A DNA stretch of 64,000 nucleotides, from positions 434,001 through 498,000 of the forward strand of contig JADJXI010000005.1 of assembly GCA_016715905.1 (NCBI GenBank), given 5' to 3'. Each line of letters opens with the position of its first letter. The stretch's first letter is position 1. The stretch is from Sphingobacteriaceae bacterium. Lineage in GTDB: Bacteria; Bacteroidota; Bacteroidia; B-17B0; Aurantibacillaceae. The notes beneath the pieces were generated by a model. The model saw nothing but the letters and a program-made list of their open reading frames with translations. It did not search any database and was not told the origin of the DNA. A program made the translations under genes and the position numbers. Below are positions 58,381 to 64,000 of this stretch, piece after piece.

Positions 58381-61059
58381 ATGAATCGTGTCTTATTCTT
58401 TTTGTCTTTTTCAATTTCTCTTACAATGATTTCCCAAAATGCTATCTTAAAGGGAAAAGTTTCTAGCAAAGAGAACAATGGGGAAATGCCTTTTGTGGCT
58501 GTTGTATTAAATGAAAAACAAATGATCTACACAGATTCGAAAGGGAATTATACTTTCACGAAATTACCTGCAGGCAAACACAATCTTGTTTTTCAGATAT
58601 TAGGTTACGATAAATTTGAACAAGAGATTAATATACAAACAGACAGTGAGTTGGTGACCCTGCCGGTAATACAATTACTTCCAAGTTCTATTCAAATTGC
58701 TGAGGTTATAGTAAATATTCCCAACACAAGTTATTCTTCAAAATTCGAAGGCTCTAATATTGTGGTGAGCTCCAAAGAAATTGAATTAACTAAACCCATA
58801 GGAACGGAAGAAGTGTTAAAAAAAGTATCGGGTGTGAATGTTTCAGGTGATATGGGAATTTCAAACAGATTGAACGTTGGGATACGCGGATCTTATCCAA
58901 GAAGAGCTGCAAATATTCTTTTAATGGAAGACGGAACCCCAATTGCTCCTGCGCCTTATTTAGGGCCGGAAGCTTATTATAATCCTCCAAGTGACAGACT
59001 TGATGGTATTGAAATTTTGAAGGGAGCTGATATTTTAATGTACGGCTCAAATACTATGTATGGTGCAATTAATTACATCACAAAAAAGCCTCCGGTAAAA
59101 CCAACATTAGGTTTAAATATTACTGCCGGAGAAAATGGGTACCATTCTGAATATCTTACCTATGGTGGAACCTGGAATAAATTAGGAGCTGAACTACAGG
59201 TTCTGAATAAAAGTATTGACGGGTTTCAGGATAATTCATCTTCCGATATCTTTAATACCAGTTTGAAGCTTTACTCCGAGCTTTCAAAGAAGTCTTCCTT
59301 TTACGTGAAACTGAATTATCATCAGGAGAATTCAAAGGCCAGTTATAGTGCGCTTACACCTTTTTCTTATAAGAAAGACCCTCGTCAAAATCCATTTGAT
59401 GCTGATGATCTTTTAACAAAAAGATATGCCGTTGATCTTATTCATAATTATCAAATCTCAGATAACATGATTTTATCATCAAAAGTATATGCTTCACAGT
59501 TTCAGCGCGATTGGTGGAGGCAGGAAAACACGGTTATCTCAGCCTCATTAGCTACTAATTATCTGAAAGAAGATATCATTAGTAATCGCTTTACTTATCT
59601 GAATGGCGCTACTTTTGGTCCCGACGATTATATTCGTGTAGGTAAGATCGCCAATGGAAAGGAAAGTGCGCTTGCACGCAATCGTATATTTAAATTCGGT
59701 GGTGTACAAGAGACATTTAAATACAACATTGAAAAAAATTCATTTAAAATGAATCTGGAAGTGGTTGCAAAGATCCATGCTGAAGGCTTCAATAATATGG
59801 AGATCAAGAATGATTCCTCTCGTTTTGCCCGAAGTGGTACTATTGTGAAGGATCAGTACTTTGAATTGTATTCTTATTCCGGTGTCATTAAAGATAAATT
59901 TTCGTACGGAAGAGTGTATTTTACTCCGTATTTGCGATATGAAACCGTTGAAATGCGTTCGTTTGATAAGCTAGCTATTTCAAAGATGCCGGCAAATAAT
60001 GGTGATAGAAATTACGGAAGTTTATATACCAACTACAGCAGTTTGATCCCGGGCGCCTCTGTAGTGTTTAATTTCATGAAAAATGAAAAGAATGACTTGT
60101 CACTTTATACCGGTATTTATAAAGGATACACAGCTCCAACGGCTGAAGTTGGTTTTTTAAATGTAGAAGATGGAAAGGTATCTGCAGTAACGGCCAACAA
60201 ACCTGCCAATCGTACTCCTGAAACAAGTATTAATTATGAAATAGGATTACGTGGTGAAATTTACAAAAGCCTGTTGGGAACTCAGCTAACTTATTTTAAT
60301 AACAATATTCAGAATTTTTACTCAGCCGGTAGGAACGAAGCGTTTCAAACTTTAGGTGCTGTGAATATTTCAGGAATTGAATCAACTGTATTATTGAATC
60401 TACACAAATTATTGAATACCGAAAAACACAGTCTGGTACTTAGTTTCAGCGGTACTTATATGCAAGGAAAGGTACTAAGCGGAAAATTGAGTGATTCTGA
60501 TGTATTGAAGGCCAAGCACACATCTCAAACAAAAGAAGAATTGATCAGTAAAATAAATGCAGAGCGAGAAGGATACCATGTGTATTTTGCCGGTTTAGGA
60601 GGTAAAGACAGTTTAGTGAATGGATCTCTTTCGGTATCTGATTTTTCAAAGATCAAAAGACTTGATATTGATTTTGGTGATGGAAAGATCGCGAACAATT
60701 CAATCCCTTATCTCCCACCTTACATCCTTAACGTAGGTTTTTCATATGGCTTTAAAGGAATCAGCATTGGAGCTAACGTGAACTTTGTTGCCAAACAATT
60801 TACTGATTATTTAAATTTCAATAATGAAACAGCCGAAGGAGCCATAGGAAGTTTAGATTCATTTAAAACAATTGACGCAAATCTGGCCTATTCGTTTGAA
60901 GGAAGCAAAAATAAATATCTCAAAGGATTTACTTTATTTATTGCAGGAAAAAACATAACCAATGAAGTTTATAAGGCATCCCGTCTCCACCGATTATCTT
61001 CAGGCATTATGCCCGGAGGATTCAGACAGATGAATGCTGGATTAAAATTCCGATTCTAA
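58381..61059 (+). CDS. TonB-dependent outer-membrane receptor (FecA-like siderophore type)
   Basis: An 892-residue receptor. After a signal peptide comes a carboxypeptidase-D-like domain (AILKGKVSSKENNGEMPFVA, about residues 22-100), then the plug (EEVLKKVSGVNVSGDMG, about 145; YGSNTMYGAINYITKKP, about 222-238) and a 22-strand-type barrel ending in KFRF with terminal Phe. The order plug GIRGSYPRRAANILLMEDG and the barrel resemble FecA-type ferric citrate receptors, though the substrate cannot be fixed from sequence. It has no SusD partner, so it is not a glycan SusCD pair. It is convergent, with no gap, with the trans-sulfuration gene. Confidence 0.88.
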   Translation: MNRVLFFLSFSISLTMISQNAILKGKVSSKENNGEMPFVAVVLNEKQMIYTDSKGNYTFTKLPAGKHNLVFQILGYDKFEQEINIQTDSELVTLPVIQLLPSSIQIAEVIVNIPNTSYSSKFEGSNIVVSSKEIELTKPIGTEEVLKKVSGVNVSGDMGISNRLNVGIRGSYPRRAANILLMEDGTPIAPAPYLGPEAYYNPPSDRLDGIEILKGADILMYGSNTMYGAINYITKKPPVKPTLGLNITAGENGYHSEYLTYGGTWNKLGAELQVLNKSIDGFQDNSSSDIFNTSLKLYSELSKKSSFYVKLNYHQENSKASYSALTPFSYKKDPRQNPFDADDLLTKRYAVDLIHNYQISDNMILSSKVYASQFQRDWWRQENTVISASLATNYLKEDIISNRFTYLNGATFGPDDYIRVGKIANGKESALARNRIFKFGGVQETFKYNIEKNSFKMNLEVVAKIHAEGFNNMEIKNDSSRFARSGTIVKDQYFELYSYSGVIKDKFSYGRVYFTPYLRYETVEMRSFDKLAISKMPANNGDRNYGSLYTNYSSLIPGASVVFNFMKNEKNDLSLYTGIYKGYTAPTAEVGFLNVEDGKVSAVTANKPANRTPETSINYEIGLRGEIYKSLLGTQLTYFNNNIQNFYSAGRNEAFQTLGAVNISGIESTVLLNLHKLLNTEKHSLVLSFSGTYMQGKVLSGKLSDSDVLKAKHTSQTKEELISKINAEREGYHVYFAGLGGKDSLVNGSLSVSDFSKIKRLDIDFGDGKIANNSIPYLPPYILNVGFSYGFKGISIGANVNFVAKQFTDYLNFNNETAEGAIGSLDSFKTIDANLAYSFEGSKNKYLKGFTLFIAGKNITNEVYKASRLHRLSSGIMPGGFRQMNAGLKFRF

Positions 61060-62217
61060 TTAACCTAATACAAACTTCAGGTCTTCTAAAAGGTCTTCAA
61101 TGTCTTCAACACCAACACTTAGTCGTAATAGATTATCTACCACTCCAGCTTTTTCTCTTTCTGCTTTTGGAATGGCAGCATGTGTCATGGTTGCAGGATG
61201 ATTGATTAAAGATTCAACTCCACCTAAACTCTCTGCTAATGAAAATACTTTGAATGAGGAAGCAATTTTAAAAGTGTCTTCTAAACTTGCATTTTTTAAC
61301 ACAATAGAAATCATTCCTCCAAAATCCTTCATTTGTTTTTTAGCAATATCGTGATTAGGATGATCGGTAAAACCGGGCCAGTAAATTTTTTCAATTTTTG
61401 GGTGTGATTTTAAATATTCTGCAATTTTTTTTCCATTAAAACAATGTCTTTCCATTCGAAGATGTAAAGTTTTAATTCCACGCATCACTAAGAAGCAATC
61501 CATAGGTCCGGGATTAGCGCCACAGCTGTTTAAAATAAAATACAATTGCTCGTGTAATTTATCATCGTTGGTGATTAATGCACCCATCACTACATCACTA
61601 TGTCCGCCTAAATATTTGGTAACGGAATGCATTACTATATCAGCGCCTAGTGCCAACGGATTTTGCAAGTATGGCGAAGCAAAAGTATTATCAACCGCTA
61701 AAATTAAGTTATTGGCTTTTGCAATTTTTGCACAGGCTGCAATATCAATAATTTGCATGGTTGGATTGGTTGGCGTTTCCGCCCAAATTAATTTGGTATT
61801 TTTATTGATGTATTTATTAATATTATTTGCGTCGGTTAAGTTGATAAAATGAAATTTTATACCATAATTCTCAAATATTTTGGTAAACATACGGTAAGAG
61901 CCTCCGTATAAATCATCGCCTGTTATCACCTCATCACCGGGACGCAGCAATTTCATTACAGCGTCGGTAGCGCCCATGCCACTGCTAAAGCAGATGCAGT
62001 GCTTGCCGTTTTCAAGGGCAGCAATATTTTTTTGTAATGCTTCTCGGGTAGGGTTTTTTCCACGTGCGTATCCATATCCTTTGTTTTTTCCTGGAGATTC
62101 CTGCACGTAGGTACTTGTTTGAAAAATTGGTGTCATGATAGCTCCGGTAGAAGGGTCAGGGTCGGCACCGGCATGAATAGCTTTGGTGCCAAATTTTTTA
62201 TTGCTAAAGTCTGTCAT
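61060..62217 (-). CDS. Trans-sulfuration PLP enzyme (cystathionine gamma-synthase/lyase family)
   Basis: A 385-residue Cys/Met-metabolism PLP enzyme. Family blocks are ALENGKHCICFSSGMGA, GYGYARGKNPTREAL (phosphate region), WAETPTNPTMQIID (Asp nearby in AVDNTFASPYL) and the PLP Lys in HSVTKYLGGHSDVVMG (about residue 200). The exact reaction (cystathionine gamma-synthase, gamma-lyase or beta-lyase) is not decided by motifs I can read. It starts 1 bp after the metallo-hydrolase stop, so the two form an operon. Confidence 0.9.
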   Translation of the reverse strand: MTDFSNKKFGTKAIHAGADPDPSTGAIMTPIFQTSTYVQESPGKNKGYGYARGKNPTREALQKNIAALENGKHCICFSSGMGATDAVMKLLRPGDEVITGDDLYGGSYRMFTKIFENYGIKFHFINLTDANNINKYINKNTKLIWAETPTNPTMQIIDIAACAKIAKANNLILAVDNTFASPYLQNPLALGADIVMHSVTKYLGGHSDVVMGALITNDDKLHEQLYFILNSCGANPGPMDCFLVMRGIKTLHLRMERHCFNGKKIAEYLKSHPKIEKIYWPGFTDHPNHDIAKKQMKDFGGMISIVLKNASLEDTFKIASSFKVFSLAESLGGVESLINHPATMTHAAIPKAEREKAGVVDNLLRLSVGVEDIEDLLEDLKFVLG

Positions 62218-62218
62218 A

Positions 62219-63064
62219 TTATTTAAAAATTTCGTTTAAGGTGAATGTTTCTTTTTTGCGTACACCTCTTTCAGTTTTTTCAAGTGATGCGCATTCTATT
62301 GTTGGATCGTGTTCAAAAAATAAAAACCAATTATTGTTTACTGCTGTATTTAAAATTTCTTGTTTTTCTTTCAATGTTTCTAATGGTCTCATATCATAGG
62401 CCATCACATAAGGTAAAGGTAAATGTCCAACACTAGGAATCAAATCAGCCATGTACAACATGGAGTTACCGTTAGTTGTAATTAAAGGTAACATCATGGC
62501 TTCTGTATGACCATTCACTTCAATAAATTTTAATCCCGGAATTAATTCAGTAGTAGAATCAATAAACTTCAGATGACCGCTTTCTTGAATAGGTAATATG
62601 TTCTCCTTCAGAAAACTTGCTTTTTCTCTTAAATTTGGATGTATTGCCCAGTTCCAGTGTTTTTCATTGGAGTAATAAGTAGCGTTTTTAAAAGCCAATT
62701 CTAATTTACTTCTGTCGGCGTTGTACTGAATACTTCCTCCACAGTGATCAAAATGTAAATGAGTAAGTATTACATCTGTTACATCATCATAACTATATCC
62801 TTTTGACTTTAATGATTTTTCTAAGGAGTCATCACCATGCAAATAGTAATAATTAAAAAATTTATCATCTTGCTTATTTCCCATACCGTTATCCACTAAA
62901 ATTAATCGTTTACCATCTTCTATTAATAAACAACGAGTGGCCCAACTGCACATATTGTTTTCATCGGCTGGATTTAATTTGTTCCAAATACTTTTTGGTA
63001 CAACGCCAAACATTGCGCCTCCGTCTAATTTAAAGTGTCCGGCATTAACTGCGTGTAATTTCAT
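62219..63064 (-). CDS. MBL-fold metallo-hydrolase
   Basis: A 281-residue metallo-beta-lactamase-fold hydrolase. The metal motif THLHFDHCGG is clear (about residue 104), a further His lies in EVNGHTEAMML, and the C-terminal FFEHDPTIEC supplies the late His. The start is ATG 63064 (MKLHAVNAGHFKLDGG); the longer frame from 63127 runs through the preceding terminator. This subfamily resembles lactonase/AhlD-like or general hydrolases; substrate unknown. It is the first gene of a two-gene operon with the trans-sulfuration enzyme. Confidence 0.88.
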   Translation of the reverse strand: MKLHAVNAGHFKLDGGAMFGVVPKSIWNKLNPADENNMCSWATRCLLIEDGKRLILVDNGMGNKQDDKFFNYYYLHGDDSLEKSLKSKGYSYDDVTDVILTHLHFDHCGGSIQYNADRSKLELAFKNATYYSNEKHWNWAIHPNLREKASFLKENILPIQESGHLKFIDSTTELIPGLKFIEVNGHTEAMMLPLITTNGNSMLYMADLIPSVGHLPLPYVMAYDMRPLETLKEKQEILNTAVNNNWFLFFEHDPTIECASLEKTERGVRKKETFTLNEIFK

Positions 63065-63104
63065 TCTGAAAAATTGTTTACAAAGAAACCAAATTTTATA
63101 AAAA

Positions 63105-63137
63105 TAAAAAACCCGCTTTGATAACAAAGCGGGTTTT
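63105..63137 (-). terminator. Terminator of the T9SS cargo gene at the window end
   Basis: AAAACCCGCTTTG (63108-63120) pairs perfectly with CAAAGCGGGTTTT (63125-63137) around ATAA; on the minus strand it is followed by more T (TTATTTTTAT). It lies 18 bp beyond the stop of the gene at 63155. Confidence 0.85.
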
Positions 63138-63154
63138 GTTTAAAAGCTTTTCAC

Positions 63155-64000
63155 TTAATGTGATTTGATAATCTTTTTAGTGATTTTTTCATTTTGTCCA
63201 TTCGATATTTCAACAAAATATACGCCATCTGATTTTGTACTTAAATCGATATCAAATACTTGATTAAGAACATCATTATAAGCGGCATAAGAAATCTCTT
63301 GACCTAAATAATTCATCACTCTAATTTTAATATTTTGAGGCTTTGGTAAAGTGAATACCAAACTCATCTTCCCTTCCGTTGGATTTGGCATAGCCGTTAT
63401 ATTAGTAGCAAAGGTTGATTCTTCTTTAACTCCAACAATAGGTCGGCAGGTGATTTGTGCAAAAATGGCCAGTTGAACTTTGGCATTGCGATAGTATCTC
63501 ATCGTTCTCCAGTTATTCGCGGCCAATAATACCCATGCGCTTGAGTCATTTGCGCTTGTGGTTTTAGTGTTTGTGAAAATACGGATTGAATCTCCGGGAC
63601 TTGTCCAAGGAGTTTGCACTGAACCAAAAAATCCACTGGTTGGAACAATTACTGGTGCCGTAAAATTAACGCTCCAAGGAATTATTCTGCTATTTGCATA
63701 AATAACATTAGGATTACCTGCATATTGTACTTGATTAGTTTTACTTGCTGATGCAGCAATGGCTCCTAAACTATCGCTGTATTGACCTAACATTGCACCT
63801 GGACCATTTTGTGGTGTACCTCCATAAACTCTAAAGAATATTTGTGTATTAGATGTTGTCGGAGTAGATTTTGTTGCTAAACTATCAAATAATACCAATA
63901 AACTATTCACTTGTGGTAAAGGGGTGTCGCTATATGTGTTTTGAGGATAAAATTGAGCAAATTCACGATCTCCAAAACAATTTGTTCCACTTAAAAATCC
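63155..64000 (-). CDS. T9SS cargo protein, C-terminal part (5' end outside window)
   Basis: The frame is open to the window edge, so the GTG at 63910 is internal. About 281 residues are visible. The upstream part is rich in Thr/Ser/Asn, with a likely beta-sandwich domain (RVYGGTPQNGPGAMLGQYSD, WTSPGDSIRIFTN); it resembles no enzyme I know. The last 75 residues are a type A sorting domain (ITAMPNPTEGKMSLVFTLP, RVMNYLGQEISYAAYN, KSDGVYFVEISNG). It should be exported by the T9SS whose PorQ is encoded at 38129. Confidence 0.85.
   Translation of the reverse strand, partial: GFLSGTNCFGDREFAQFYPQNTYSDTPLPQVNSLLVLFDSLATKSTPTTSNTQIFFRVYGGTPQNGPGAMLGQYSDSLGAIAASASKTNQVQYAGNPNVIYANSRIIPWSVNFTAPVIVPTSGFFGSVQTPWTSPGDSIRIFTNTKTTSANDSSAWVLLAANNWRTMRYYRNAKVQLAIFAQITCRPIVGVKEESTFATNITAMPNPTEGKMSLVFTLPKPQNIKIRVMNYLGQEISYAAYNDVLNQVFDIDLSTKSDGVYFVEISNGQNEKITKKIIKSH

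Overview
The window is a stretch of chromosome from a member of the Bacteroidota, probably an uncultured, environmental, type IX-secreting lineage. Evidence for this is the AT-rich coding style, promoters of the TTG-N(17-21)-TAnnTTTG type, PorQ and GldD, five proteins with C-terminal type IX secretion (T9SS) sorting domains, Reg_prop/Y_Y_Y sensor kinases, an S46 dipeptidyl-peptidase, a TonB-dependent receptor with a carboxypeptidase-like N-terminal domain, and an rrn operon with Ile and Ala tRNAs in its spacer. I cannot assign family or genus.

Layout. 1-5033: housekeeping (end of ftsK, lolA-like, phoH, SAM-hydrolysing DUF62 enzyme, ABM protein, idi). 5143-8848: propeller-sensor kinase with a LytTR regulator. 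8845-18215: M1 peptidase, small secreted proteins, a beta-helix T9SS cargo, an LD-carboxypeptidase and a seven-PKD-domain T9SS cargo. 18574-23218: three overlapping or abutting genes built around SpoIIE-type phosphatases and TPR sensors. 23365-32756: heme A synthase, M50 protease, amino-acid permease, a double OmpA-domain protein, an AlgI/AlgJ-like O-acetylation pair and an S46 peptidase broken by one base. 32835-38081: DUF502 protein, an unannotated 53-residue secreted peptide, an ABC-2 exporter and a second LytS/LytTR pair. 38129-44910: PorQ, a SprB-like adhesin (also broken by one base), CtpA-type protease, a Rieske-like lipoprotein without ligands, GldD and SSB. 44911-50937: a complete rrn operon with two tandem promoters, processing stems and terminator. 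50965-64000: threonine aldolase, a propeller kinase with a NarL-type regulator, a LamG-domain T9SS cargo, a TonB receptor, a trans-sulfuration enzyme, a metallo-hydrolase and the C-terminal part of another T9SS cargo.

How it fits together. Much of the accessory content is cell surface: T9SS machinery (PorQ, GldD), its cargo, and sensor-regulator pairs that probably control surface proteins. Two sets of short repeats support this. First, 8-mers related to CCACTTAT occur as direct repeats exactly 21 bp apart (the usual LytTR geometry), each 31-34 bp before a -7-like box, at four places: before the kinase/LytTR operon, before the SprB-like adhesin, before the 53-residue secreted peptide, and before an apparent untranslated RNA that ends in a terminator hairpin. 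Second, 7-2-7 inverted repeats (TCACATn-AA-AATGTGA) lie before the NarL-type regulator gene and again before the LamG cargo gene, one helical turn apart in their distance to the -7 box. These two putative regulons are the most interesting and least described content I see. Two single-base frameshifts in G4 and T4 runs may be sequence errors.
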